A DNA stretch of 64,000 nucleotides from assembly GCA_963070105.1 (NCBI GenBank), contig OY718807.1, forward strand, positions 7,851,983 to 7,915,982, written 5' to 3'. The notes beneath the pieces are model-generated. The model saw only the letters and a program-made list of their open reading frames with translations. It searched no databases and was not told where the DNA came from. A program made the translations under genes and the position numbers. Below, in pieces: positions 37,909-50,380 of this stretch; the first letter of the stretch is position 1, and the number at the start of each line of letters is the position of its first letter. This stretch comes from Litomosoides sigmodontis. Taxonomy: Eukaryota; Nematoda; Chromadorea; Rhabditida; Onchocercidae.

Positions 37909-39112
37909 CTTCCATTTTTTTAATAACTGCAACAAAAGCAGAAATTATTTGTTCAGCTTATAATAATAAGTCTAAATAAAACTTCAGCGTGATTTACAAA
38001 CTATGGTACATAATAGAAAAATGCAGTGTGCAGGTGAAACAGTACATTGTTAAAATTGCTTAAAAGGAAGTATGAGTAATTATGCGAAAGAGTAAATGTC
38101 AAATATCCAGCTTTATGGACGCTATAATAACAGTAATAGGCACCGTTTTATCCAATTGTGCTAATTGTAAAAATTGAAAATTAAAGATTGAAAATTACAT
38201 TAATTGAAGCTTAATTCACCTTTCAAATGAATTTTTTAGTTGTTAAAGGGAATGTATAGAGAAGGAAAAAAAATTCCATTCGAATTGTTTCTTGAAGATT
38301 TCGAAAGTTCATAATAAAGCAGCCACCTACTTATTAGCTTTGGACAACTAAGTACTTTAACAGCACAACAGATAAAAACCAGATTTGCAAATTAAATGAT
38401 CAAAGAATCATCAGGTTAATCACTAACTTACTAAGTAACAAAATGACACAAAATAAAAGAGCACAAAAGAAAAAATTTGCAAAATATGTCATTAACGAAC
38501 CAAATAACACTGGAACCATTTTTCATCATCTAGAACTGAGTAATGATAAAATTAAGGAATAAAAAATGCAGCAATGTATGCTTATTAGAAAGGAAATATA
38601 AAACAGAACAATCATCCGAAAGGATAAGGTGCAATAAATCAATTTGCTTCTACTGATAACAAAAATTGTGAAAATTCAAACTTCCTATTTAAAATTGAAT
38701 ACAACTATGACCAAAGTTGCTGGCCAATTATGAGGATATCAAACTTGAATACTAATCTGTCGATATAAAATGAAGCATAAAGATATGAAGACGCATATAT
38801 TTGATATCCGATAATAAAATTTTGTGCATGGTTCCATAATATTTCTAGAAAAAGAGAATTTAATAAAAATCATGATTTTTTTACAATGCGTAAAAGACAG
38901 AACTATAATTGTTGAATATAAGTTAGCAAGCATATCAACTCGCGCAATGTTCCCCAGCTGTTCTTGCATTCACATACTGCTAATCCGAGAATTCGAAAAT
39001 CTGATAGTAGGAATGGACAGTAAGGTTTGTCTTCACAAATCAAGAGATTCCACCTCAGATCAACAACTCACAATAAATCTGCTATCATCAAACATGAACT
39101 TTCTAAATGTAA

Positions 39113-40479
39113 TCATTGCTCCAATTTAATAAAACTATTTTCCTTGTCATCCTCACTGCCATGACTATCGTTAACAGCATTCTCAGTAAGTTGTGGCCAA
39201 TATCGTATGCAATTAAAGGCACCGCAACTAAAATATTGATTCGGCCAAGATCTTTTAGACTGTTAACATAAGTATATTCCTGTTAGAAACAAAAGGAATG
39301 ACTCACCAGCACTTTATAGCTCCCTCTTCTGACGTTAATATCGTTTCGGGTTTCCATTTTCCATCAAAATAGTTTAGTGTTAGCTCTTGTCCTGCAATTA
39401 TCAAAATCAAAATCTGTGTCAAGAGCAAACGAAAAAAAATTAGAATAATATTAAATCGCTCCTGCAAAAAGTTAAAAATAATAAAACTAACACCAACAGA
39501 TGAAACGCAACTAAATGAATACAGGCTCTAGCAATATCTTGAAAAAAAACCTCGAGCAATCGAGCACTTGCTAAAAAGTCCAATTCGATGAAATGACTGA
39601 TCTAAGCGCTCAATCCTTACACGAACAGCAACCAAATTAGGATTACAAGAGTGATTGATAAAAGCAGCTTCATTTCCACAGTATTTTGCATCAATCAGAT
39701 ATTTTGTTTCACTGTAACCATCCAACTCAAACTGATACATGCTATCATGTCGGGAATCGCCTTCAGTAATAGTAAGCACCTATAAAATCGACATCTTGAA
39801 CGTATATTTAAAGAATTTACTCTCAAAGGCTGCGAAATCGAAATTTCACACTTACTTCACCAACATATTCCACGACAAACACATTTGATGGTATATTTTC
39901 CAACGTAAAAACACCCCACCCACGAGTTTCCGTGCGAACTATTGCCACTTTATAACGGCGTCCCTTCTAGAAAACGATCGTTACTTCTATAAACAGAAAA
40001 CATTCTTATTCTATACATAATTCGAAAAACACACTTGAACTATTTTAGTCGGACAATCATCGAAGCATCGACAACCGTAACATTCAACAACAAGGTATTC
40101 GTTGGGCACTTTATAGAAAAGCGAACGAAGACGCCGGCGTCTCGTGTAAAAATATTTTGATTTTTCAGCCTACAATAATTCAAATCAAACTAATAATTTA
40201 GAAGTCCATTTGTGTACATTAAACAGCTTGACTTTCTTCATATACTCAAAAAAAGCATCTGTGTAAGTCAAAATTCCTGCCTATAATTAATCAATCCATG
40301 TTACCATTGGGCAACAGTTTTCTCCACTACCGCACTTATCAGTTTCACAATTGCATCTCAAAGATGCACAGCTTGAGGTATTCATTTGTGCTTTTGCTTC
40401 AGCTGACCACTTATTTCCAGTGATATACTGCAATAACTTCGAGGAAAAAGGCAAAAAAGTACGATAATCACTTACTAAA

Positions 40480-40568
<89 letters not shown>

Positions 40569-42283
40569 CTTTTTATATATAAAGCAAGGATTTTGAACGG
40601 AAAAAATACAATACGAAGAATCAAACAGCAAATAAAACATTTTGTAGCAGAAGAAAATGACTAAAACGACCGGAATTACAATCATGATATTTATGGAATT
40701 GTTATCGAATATGAACCTCAAAACCTCGCTTGCGCCTCGTGTAATCGACATCATTATGGATATACAGGATTTGCTGCCCATTTGCTAGCAAGGCAGTATT
40801 AATTTCACTTTCCCACCTCATAAGACTGTGTAACTGCGACACTTTCTTCAACTGTGACCACTGTTGTTCATGACGCACTACAACTGAAAGTGCTCTTTCT
40901 CGATCATAAAATTCCTTCACCTGAAAATGTAGAAAATCAACCATACCTTGACTATAAAGTTCATTAGTTTACTCTTTTAAAGGGCTTCAATATCAGACTT
41001 TCAAGATATCGATTAACATTACTCACTGCTTCGGACATATTCCCAAATGTTTTTCGAGTTTGCCACGTGCTTCGCTTGTAAGGCCATCCAAACCATTTGA
41101 TATAATAAAGCGATGAGCCATTCTCAAGCAAGCAGAAATCATAACAAAGTTATATTTGATTCAAAATCATATACTTTAGCGGTAAAATAACCGAGGTAGT
41201 GAGGAATACGATTCGGCAAAAAAACTTAAAGCAAAAATTTTTAGAAAACACCTGCATTCTTTTTCTGGCAAGAATACGTTCTACTTCATACATTCCACTT
41301 TCATCTCTTCCAACATCTTCCTCGGGCGATTCCTGCTCATCATCAGAACTTTCATCTCCTACTATTCGGGATGTTACTGATAATGACGAGCACTCATCCG
41401 ACATTAGTCCGGAATTCTGAATTATGTAGAAATAGAACTGCAATACCGGCACGGCATAGTTGGTTTGTTGTGTGAAATACGAAAATTCGAGCGACAAAAA
41501 ACAATCAGTCACAGAAAACAAACCAAACTGCCAGGGTCCAACTCGCCTGCAGAAGTGATTTCACATTTCGTATTGGAAGAATCCTTTGCAAGAGCCATCG
41601 ACGATGAGCAATTCTCGCCATGCTTGCAAGAAATCAAACAACACGTTAACCTTTTTCTTTTTCTGTAAGGTTGCAACAGTAACTTTTTCTGCCGGTTTTT
41701 CGATTTTATTTGCATGGATTTCTCAAGAGCTTGTTCATTGTGCGTAATGTGTAACGATAGAGATTCTTTTCTGGAAGAACCTTTTTGCACTGTCTTAGAA
41801 ACGATTCTGCTACGATAAGCCTCATCAACCATACATTCATGTTTTTGATTTAGACTTGATTCATCAATCACGGGTGATTTAAAATGTTGCTTGTTATTGC
41901 TTCGCTCAATTAATTCAGATTTCTGCAACCCTTTGATTGCTTTAGATTCCATTATATCCTCCAAAACAATAGCAAAATTGGTGATTCCAAATCTTTTAAG
42001 GTATTCAGTACAGTTTGGGTTTTGCACCATTGGTTTTGAGCGTGGAAGGTTTTTAAACCATGCGCGCCTTGGATTTGCAACGGTTGCTTTACTAGCTTCT
42101 AATGTATTTATGAATGACATCTGTTCTGTTCGTGGATGATGGAAGCAGTTAGCATTATCTGGTGTTTTTATTCTTTGATCAGTTATCTGCAGCGATTTTG
42201 AATTATTTTGATATAACAGCACATAACAAGTTTGATTTACATCTAGCAATCTCGTCAACCCAAGAAAAGATGTCCGTTTCCTA
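39113..42283 (-). CDS. Chromodomain histone H3K9 methyltransferase, SUV39 type
   Basis: It should methylate histone H3 lysine 9 in heterochromatin. Eleven exons join in phase: complement(39113..39227, 39307..39391, 39551..39779, 39856..39966, 40035..40169, 40218..40280, 40305..40427, 40717..40920, 41027..41122, 41252..41416, 41524..42283), giving at least 694 residues. Domains in order: a long polar basic N-terminal region (about 250 residues); a chromodomain with [12 protein letters not shown] and [15 protein letters not shown]; pre-SET with CASLRCNCE and [16 protein letters not shown] with [23 protein letters not shown] and ELTLNYF; and post-SET CCCGAFNC. The NHSC pocket and the tyrosine of 'ELTFDYN' are kept, although the aspartate is replaced by Asn. 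The 5' end is open: the first exon seen starts behind TTTACAG in phase 2, so an upstream exon or trans-splicing with a downstream ATG is needed. Confidence 0.93.
40483..40566. repeat. (TA)n microsatellite in a SUV39 intron
   Basis: About 84 bases of uninterrupted TA lie in the intron between the exon carrying the linker after the chromodomain and the first pre-SET exon. Confidence 0.97.
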
Positions 42284-42693
42284 CTGTAAATAGAAGTAAA
42301 ATTAAGTTAGAAATTTAAAATCAACTCCAAACTAAAAACTTCCAAGTGAAAATTGACCAAATTAGAAAACAGTTTCTTGCACGAAAATATGGCCAATGGA
42401 CACAACAAATTCTGATTAATAGAAGCTTTATCAACTAATTCAAGAACGGCTAATCATTACCATTTTCCTAGTGTTTCTCTCGGTATAAATTGTTCTAATA
42501 GAAGAGTGTTGTAAGTACTAAAACTCTAAAACTCTTCCAGCAGCAAAGCAATTACAAAGATGTGAAAACTAACAGTAAGCGATAACATGCATATGAAACT
42601 CAAAAAAAACAGTTCAGTCAGTTTTCAACAACGGAGAGAATCACATAGAAAAGTAAACAATAAATACGTTTTTAGCATTGCATATTACAGTTA

Positions 42694-42722
42694 AGCACTG
42701 TACGTACGTATTGTACAGTGCT
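42694..42722. repeat. Perfect inverted repeat
   Basis: AGCACTGTAC is followed after nine bases by its exact complement GTACAGTGCT. The spacer contains a further GTAC palindrome. It could form a 10-bp stem or be a dimeric binding site. Confidence 0.8.
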
Positions 42723-45175
42723 ACAAAACCATATAATTGACGAGTACAGAGGGGAGAAGGAGCAATAAGACAGTTTAGCTACATTCCAATAGCTACTGTT
42801 CGCTGGTAAGTTTTAACTCAGCACTAAACAATCTGCCAATTCGACATTTGGTTTACCATATACTGTCAGTCTGCACCATAAAAAAAACCTCTCAAGTTAC
42901 TCTCTTCCCTCTCTCGCGTGAATACTTCACTCCCTCACGCACGTAACATCACACGCGTACGCTACACTAAAACTAAAATTTTCTTTAAATACACATCTCA
43001 AAACAAACCCGCCAGAGCCGTATTGAAAATTACGGTCTCACACTAAATTAACTTTGCGTCGGATAATGCAGATGTATAGGACATGACAACCTTACAAAGC
43101 TAGCCAATTTTTATGTTTTCTTTAAAATAACATTTGTAAAACTGAACTTTAACTCAAATATCTGAAAATGAAATTGAAATTTTTTGGAAAATAAAAAAAT
43201 AATATTAAGAAGCATATGAAGCACTTCCATCAATTATAAAAAATCCTTTCAGTTGCTGCCGCACCTTTTTTTTCAACTTAAAATCACAAGAATTGTTCTA
43301 AGGGATCGTGCAAAATTTATGATTTCCTATCATTCATTTTAAATGTGGTTAGATTTGAGAGGCTTTCAGGAATTCAAATGGCACGTGATATGCGTTTTTT
43401 TTTTGTTTGTTCTTCCAACAAAAGCCCTACTTCGTTTCCGAATTTATTTTCGTGAAAATAATAACTTCTGGCGCAGCAAGATTTCTGAAAAAAAGAATTT
43501 CCGCTTTCTGATTTAAGTCTTACAATTCAAGTTTGCTTTTTTTTTATTTTGCTATTATCACAATAGCAACTCCACTTTCTCAATTTGAATCGTCAACTTT
43601 TTGAACCGTTAAATTTCTAACTTTTGACTCATTTTGTTTTTTTCAGTGCATGTCGAAATGATGACGTACAGAATGATAAGAACGCCTAGTTCCCTTGAAT
43701 TAGTATCAATCGGAAAGCACTGACGAATTCATTTAATCAGCGAATTAATGCTGAAAATTCATCTATCAGAGGAGAATTTTTTTCCTTCGAAATTTTCATA
43801 TTCAAATATTTTTTCTCTTTTTTCGTACAATTTTCCAAAACATCATGAAATTTTGTGAATTCAATGATTTCAAACATAGCTCTAGCTGTAAATTATTCGA
43901 TAATTTTATAAAGCAATCACGTTCGTCGTAGTTTTTCGGTGTGTAGTACGGCTGAAGTGTTCACTCGGCTGCTGTTCGTCTAAATGGTGAAATATCCGAG
44001 AGGTTTAGCACCAATGCTCTGATAGTATTAAATATGCTAGAATAACAAAAAGCAAATCTGCTCTATCCAATATATGAATTAGTTAAATGTACGAATACAT
44101 AATCTATGACAAGTTTTTTTTTTTCAATCCGAAGTAGCCATTAAGTATTCGTAATTCGCTTCCTTTGCATATTTTCAAAAATTGCCGATTTACTTTGAAA
44201 TCTTAAATAGTTTTTCTCTTGAACAGTTTGAAAACAGGAAACGTTGTGTACATATTCGAGGAGAATTCGATGACATAAAACCATTTTCCATCTGAAAATG
44301 TAATTAAGTTACGGTGCAATAAAGGTCCTCTTTGAAAGCACTAAAATGTATTTTGCACCTATCAAAAAGTTAGTGAAATTTATTTCTTTGTAACATCTCG
44401 TTTTTTTTTCTCCCTACTACTGATGATGTTGAGAATGTTGCTTTTTACAAAATAAAAGCAACAAGATACTTACTCCAAATAAATACAAGTATTTTTCACT
44501 GGACATTTTTCTTTTTTCCTCTCCAAATCCTCTTTCAAACAGTCTTCATGCTTAATCAACAATAATTGCTTCAAACATTTTCAAATGCTCATAGTTGACA
44601 ATTGGTAGAGATAGTAGATGAAATAACTTTTTGAACACACTAATTTAAGTTCAAAAATGGGTAACATTTCCATACGCATTACCAAATTTGTAAATTTTAC
44701 AAACTGGTGATCAGGAGTTACTAGGCAACTCTCAATGCAAAGTTACTGCTTATCAGTACATTTCATGAGCAGTAGCATGCGATGTGAATGCAACACCAAA
44801 ATATAGAAAGGTTGGAGGGGACGGGTGGTTATGGTTGGGAATATATCGTAATGTGCGAGGTGGTGAGGTACGGTATCTTCTAAAGTGGATGAGTTGTAAG
44901 AATTTACGAGATATCGTGCGATTAGAGGGCATGAAAGGAACGTGTATGGTTTCTTACAGTTTTTCTGGAATAGAAAGATTACCGGCATTTGCATGATAGT
45001 AGAAAGGATACGTGGTATTAGTTGAGATGATGAGAAGTGGTTCAAAAAGAAATAATGTTGGTGTAGATTGAAATATGTGCTGAACGAAGTATTCTAAATA
45101 TCTATTGAATAAAGCATAATATGGCAGAGATTGAGAGCAGTGAAAACTCGGGTAGAGAAACAGAAGTTGAGATGA

Positions 45176-45442
45176 TTACAACTTATTGGCAATAAATTAG
45201 CGCAACGTGGTAATATATTTTTTGAAAATAATTTGTAAGCACGTTTAGGAGAATGCATTGAATGCCATAAAACCCCTTATTCTAATGAAACTTTTCATGT
45301 CTATTGGAATTAAGATTTAGGCAAAAAAAGGAGTTGTCTGCCAGATGCAAAATTTATAGAAATTTCACTTAAAGAACTAGAAAAATCAAAGCCATTCATT
45401 ATTTCCTGTGATTTTTATCGAATTATTCATTGTAACTTATAA
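45176..45442 (+). pseudogene. Possible gene remnant with in-frame stops
   Basis: A single frame reads like protein but contains two stops: LQLIGNKLAQRGNIFFENN, stop, RLGECIECHKTPYSNETFHV, stop, then LPDAKFIEISLKELEKSKP and a TAA. A CxxCHK pair suggests a lost zinc-binding element. It is just upstream of FOXRED1. No parent family recognised; chance is not excluded. Confidence 0.2.
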
Positions 45443-45573
45443 TAGCTTTAGCAAAATTTTCCTGTCTCTCTCTTGCTTTCCACAATTTATTTCTTATACT
45501 CATTGCTGAGTAAGATTTTTACTAAGGTAGTATGAATTTTATAATTATCATGGATTTTTGTATCTTGCAGATA

Positions 45574-48500
45574 ATGTGGATAATGAGAAATGTTCTGACA
45601 GCTTTTCATCAACTGCCACTATGCACGAGAAGTGTGGCGTGTTTTCATACAACATCCTTAACCAGATGGCAAAGTGAATAAGTCTTCGATATTTTTATCG
45701 TATATGTGAATGTAATTTTCAATAATGATTTGAGCAAATTGAATATTCTTTTGGCTTCTAGCTGTCTGGTCCATACAACCGACCTGTTTATGAATCTGAC
45801 TTCGGTTCCAGGTGTTACTTTTCCTCATTATAGAATGAACTGCATAACATATTAAAGTGAATTATCGCATCACCTTTAATGGTTTTTTAATTCGTGGATG
45901 AAGCTCGAAAGAGAAGGACCGAAGAATGTTCCTTTTTCATGTGAATAAGATATTCTTAACATTTAGACTTCGAGAACGAGAGACATTTCGAGCCTGGAGA
46001 AGACATTTTGAAGCGAACGTGGTGTGCTTTGAAGTATGATATAAAACGATGGAAAAGACGCTGGAAAGAGGTAAGATTAAATTCCTTTTAGCAATATTTT
46101 TTCTTTTTTATTCGGTTATTTTAGGCAATTTTTTGGTTTATACCACTAAAAGTGCCAACGCATTTTAATTTTTACGACAGCATTCTTTTTACTCATATTT
46201 TTTCGAGGCTTTTTTTATCTTATATTTTTTGTTCAATATATCTTTTAATACAATAAATTGCAACAGCTTGTCGAACAATAGAAAGTTTGTATCAAGTTTT
46301 GACCCATTTTGTAAATTATATTGCATAAATTTTAGGCCAAAATGGATCCGTATCAAAGGAACAATCCCATTGCACACATTAAAAGGCAAACAATGGACCT
46401 TGAGTTGTTCCCATTCGAAACTCAAGTAATGCAATTCTTTGCTAATTGTGGCTGTCACTTTCATTTCGCCTTCATAACATTTATTTCCTGGAATACTTTT
46501 CTGATTTTTTTTAATGTCATTCGACGTCATAATGTTTTGATTTGGTAGAACTAGAGCTGGTGAAATTAACAGATCTAATTCATTTTTAAATATGCTGTTG
46601 TGTTAAGGTCGCAAGAAATTGTCCACAACCACAGTGATGAATCGTAAATTGAAGCTTTTTCAGATATTAATTATTGGAGGCGGTTTGATAGGATCGTCTG
46701 TTGCATACTGGTTAAAACAGTCATTTCGTGACGAAGACTACAAAGTGGTAGTTGTGGAAAATAACGATAAGGCAACACTTTTTAAACTTTCATTTTCTAA
46801 GATTATTGATTTGTTTAACTTTTCATATTTGGCCTGAAGGTTAATATTTTTCGTATTTTGTAAAGTTTTCAGCATTTCGATTTAAAGTATTATAATGTAT
46901 AGCTGATATAGTGAGACTAGAAACCAATTTGCCTTTATTGAGTATAATTTTTATTTCAAACATGACATAATTTTTATGGAGTTAGCCTAAAAAGTTAGAG
47001 AATATGAAAGTTGAAAAGTCGGTTCTTATCTGCTTTTTTTGTTTCTTTTGAATTGATGTCCGAACTGCAGTTTGCACAGTGTGCTTCGATGTTAACATGC
47101 GGTGGTATCTCACAACAATTTTCAATCCCAGAGCACGTTATTATGTCAGCTTTTGCCGCTGAATATCTTCGTCATGCTGGCGAGCATCTGCGTATTTTAG
47201 GTAAATCTCTAATCTGTTTTACTCGCACCTATAATTAAATGTTGGATTCATCTATTCTTATTTGGAATTGAGCAGTGCTCTTCAATAAATGATATTTTTA
47301 GACAACGATCCTCCTGATGTGCATTTTTTACCAATGGGTTTTATGCATTTGGCTCGCACACCCGAAGAAGTGAATCGACTGAAGCGAAATTGGAAAGTAC
47401 AAACGTTGGTAGAGCTAAAATTTAATAATTGTTCAAAATTTTCTGTTGATGACTAATTGATGAAAGATTACTTAGTAGTATTAGCGTATATCCTTCCCAT
47501 ACCGATTTAAGTGTGCAGCCTTTTTCCGTCATCTGTGTTATCTTCATTTTTGAGTTTCAGAGGGATACTAAGGTTATTCTTTAATTTTTAGAGGACAAAA
47601 ATTTGCGACGAAGTTTGAGGGATCATATATCTAAATCATTAGAGAAGCATGGCACAGCGTTGCAATTCAACGAAATGTTCATCTTACATATCTTCATTCC
47701 AGTATCTGGTGCAGAAAAAGGTTGTATTAATGAATTTTTCAGGCGAAATGGAGCCCGAATTGATTTGCTGAACCGTGATCAGTTACGTGCCAGATTTGCT
47801 TTCATGAATTTTGATGATGTATTGCTTGGTTCATATGGTAAATATGCTTGTATTACTCGTTTTGGTATGGAACAAGATATAACCAAGTTGGAAATAATGC
47901 GTGGTATTTTGTAGGATTAGAAAATGAAGGTACAATCGATTCTTGGCAATTACTATCAGCTATGCGGGAAAAGAATCTCACTTTGGGTGTGCAGTATATT
48001 AAGGGAGAAGTAGAAGGTATGAAATAGATATTTCGTAGCTTTGTTTGCTCGTCTTTTCAGTGTGTATATGCTGAAACATGAATCATATATATATATATAT
48101 ATATATGTCATAGAGAACAATCTGCGAAATGTTTTGAATAGCTAAAGCTCTGCGGGGATGTCAATGACATCTATTTTTACGAGAATTAAAATATGGCATC
48201 GTCAAGTTTACAGTTGATTCGGAACACCCTTTACTGAATAACTAAACTTACTAATCATGCCGAAATCTGGATATTTCTTAAATACCTTATACAATCTAAA
48301 TGGTTGTTATATGTACTGCTTACACTATTGCACTGCTTTTTCTCTTCCTCAATTAACAGGATATATAAAAGCTCTTGACACTCTGTTTGTTTTGTTCTTT
48401 GTTATAAATGTCTAATTTAGTGAAGGAGACAAAGGTGTACTTTGATTTCATAGTTTGAACGATTTCTTAATATGTGTTCTGCATTTCCAGGTTTTTTTTT

Positions 48501-49872
48501 TGGTCAAAGATATGGTACCACAGAAGTACATGGTGTCGCAGATGATGCTGACGAAGCAATTTGGCGCAACAAGAATATTTATGGAGTTTATGTAGACATT
48601 TAACTTTGCTGCGTTTTTTATTTATATTCATTATGTAGTTTTTCTGCAATAAAATCAACTCATATATTTGTAGGTTCGACCACAAATGACGGATGCTTCT
48701 GCTAGGATCATACGATCTAGTCATATTGTTGTTGCTGCTGGTGCTTGGTCAGGTCGTATTGCCGAAATGGCAAGAATTGGTTAGATGTTTTGTTTCCAAT
48801 ATTTTTAGCTGGAGATTTCGAGATCATAAGTGAGGTTGTGTATTCCTCATAAGAGATCTTAAACTGTAATAACTTTTAGGAAAGGGACAAGATTTACTGG
48901 CTGTGAAGCTGCCAGTTGTTGCACGGAAACGTATGGTGTTTGTTGTACATGCACCTGATGTTCCTGGTTTGGATATGCCAGCTCTCGTTGATCCCAGTGG
49001 TGTTTATTGTCTGATGGAAGAAATTGGTAATACATTTATTTGTGGAAAAATCCCAACTAAGGTGAGCCAGTCACTAATTCTGGTATATTGAGGTTTATTT
49101 ATCCCTTTTATTTCTTGTATTTACGAATATAACGACTAGAATTTTATAGGAAGAAGACGAAAAAATTGACCATTCGAATCTGGAAGTAGATTATGACTAT
49201 TTTTATAATAACATTTGGCCAGTTTTAGTGAAACGTGTTCCAGCATTTAAAAATTTAAAAGTAAGTTTTACCGAGGCTACATCTCTGATCCTGTTATTAA
49301 TGGACTCCTGGACTATTTATCAAGAGAAAGCTTTAATATTGATATAGAGTTTTATTCCTTTTTGTAAATACAAAAACATTTCATTTCTTTTATGTCGGCT
49401 ACCATTTAGTGAGGCATATCAAGACATTTATGTCGTTTTACTCTCTTATTCTCTTTATTGTTATGTAGATGAATTTCGTAGCCAATAAAAGTAGCTTTTT
49501 ACAGATCTTTGTAGGCCAACTTAAAGTAGAGTGAATGAAATAAATTTATGTTGAAAATAGACGACGTGCTATTTAAATTTGAATGGTTTATGTAGTTTTG
49601 CTCTTTAAAGGGATTTTCAGATTAAGAATGCGTGGGCAGGTTATGAAGATGTGAATGTATTTGATAACTCTCCAGTTATTGGAGAACATTTGCTTTATCA
49701 AAATCTGCATTTTCTATGCGGATTTGGGAATCGAGGGATGCAGCATGCCTTAGCTGTTGGACGAAGTTATGCTGAGAAATTATTGGAAGGCGCATACTTG
49801 TCATTAAACTTGCGGAAATTTGATATGAGACGATTGGTGAAGATGGAAAAATTAGTGGAAGAGTACGGGTAA
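45574..49872 (+). CDS. FOXRED1: FOXRED1, FAD-dependent mitochondrial complex I assembly factor
   Basis: FOXRED1 is a matrix FAD oxidoreductase of the DAO type needed to assemble NADH dehydrogenase. Twelve exons join in phase to 497 residues (human about 486): 45574..45673, 45967..46070, 46664..46771, 47071..47200, 47302..47404, 47743..47837, 47915..48016, 48491..48591, 48674..48779, 48880..49061, 49150..49260, 49621..49872. The N-terminus (MWIMRNVLTAFHQLPLCTRS) is Arg-bearing and acid-free, a likely transit peptide. Then comes the FAD-binding ILIIGGGLIGSSVAYWLK, followed by CGGISQQFSIPEHV, GSYGLENEGTIDSW, SSHIVVAAGAWSGRIA, VARKRMVFVVHAP, and the C-terminal NAWAGYEDVNVFDNSPVIG with FLCGFGNRGMQHALAVGR, all aligning with FOXRED1. 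Exon 3 ends AAG|GCAACA, a GC donor. A well-bounded frame at about 45770-45818 was left out because exons 1 and 2 already fit in phase. Confidence 0.93.
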
Positions 49873-50380
49873 TTGAAACGATATCGTCCTGCTCAGCAGT
49901 TGTCATTATGTCATTATGTTTTCTTTTATTTAAATTCTATATTGTTAGTTTTATTCTCAGTGATCAGCAGTTTTATGTGAGCTAACGCCAAAATAAACAT
50001 TGCTGTTTACTTCATCAATCTTTTGTAGAATGTTCAGCATAATTCCCAATTCTTTATGGGTGATGTTGAGTGCTTGACTTTGTGGTTAACATCTATTATT
50101 ATACGAGGAGATGAAAATTGTTCGTTCTGTAAAAAGTATTAACTCGAAATAGATAAATATCTTCTAGGAATCCTTCATCATATGTATCAGAAGTCGTTCT
50201 TCTTGATTTATACCTTTGCTCAAAATAGTCCAAATTTATGCTTATTTGCAAAGGATGATGTTTTGTAACCTGACATTGAAGAGAGCTGATTTAAAGCATG
50301 TTTTCAGGCTTGCTGCACCTTATCTTTGTTATTTTTTTTTGTATAAAATTCATATTTATTGGATTAACCTGTAGTTTTCG
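49873..50380. other. Spacer between FOXRED1 and PIN1
   Basis: 508 bp separate the FOXRED1 stop from the PIN1 ATG. An acceptor-like ACCTGTAG lies six bases before the ATG, which would suit trans-splicing of a downstream gene in an operon. Confidence 0.5.

Larger units (their letters stand above)
42284..45573. other. Divergent region between SUV39 and FOXRED1
   Basis: It should hold the 5' exon(s) and promoter of SUV39 and the promoter of FOXRED1. A perfect hairpin lies at 42694-42722 and a stop-broken frame at 45176-45442. Overlapping frames on both strands at 44743-45045 lack splice support. Confidence 0.5.

Noticed and set aside
41199..42139. Plus-strand frames over the SUV39 gene
   Set aside because: Antisense shadows of the N-terminal and chromodomain exons.
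44743..45045. Overlapping frames on both strands
   Set aside because: Neither has splice sites or recognisable motifs; both reflect a purine/pyrimidine-biased stretch.
45770..45818. Well-bounded extra exon in FOXRED1 (LSGPYNRPVYESDFG frame)
   Set aside because: The exon before and the exon after already join in phase; including it causes a frame break. It might be an alternative exon, but nothing supports this.
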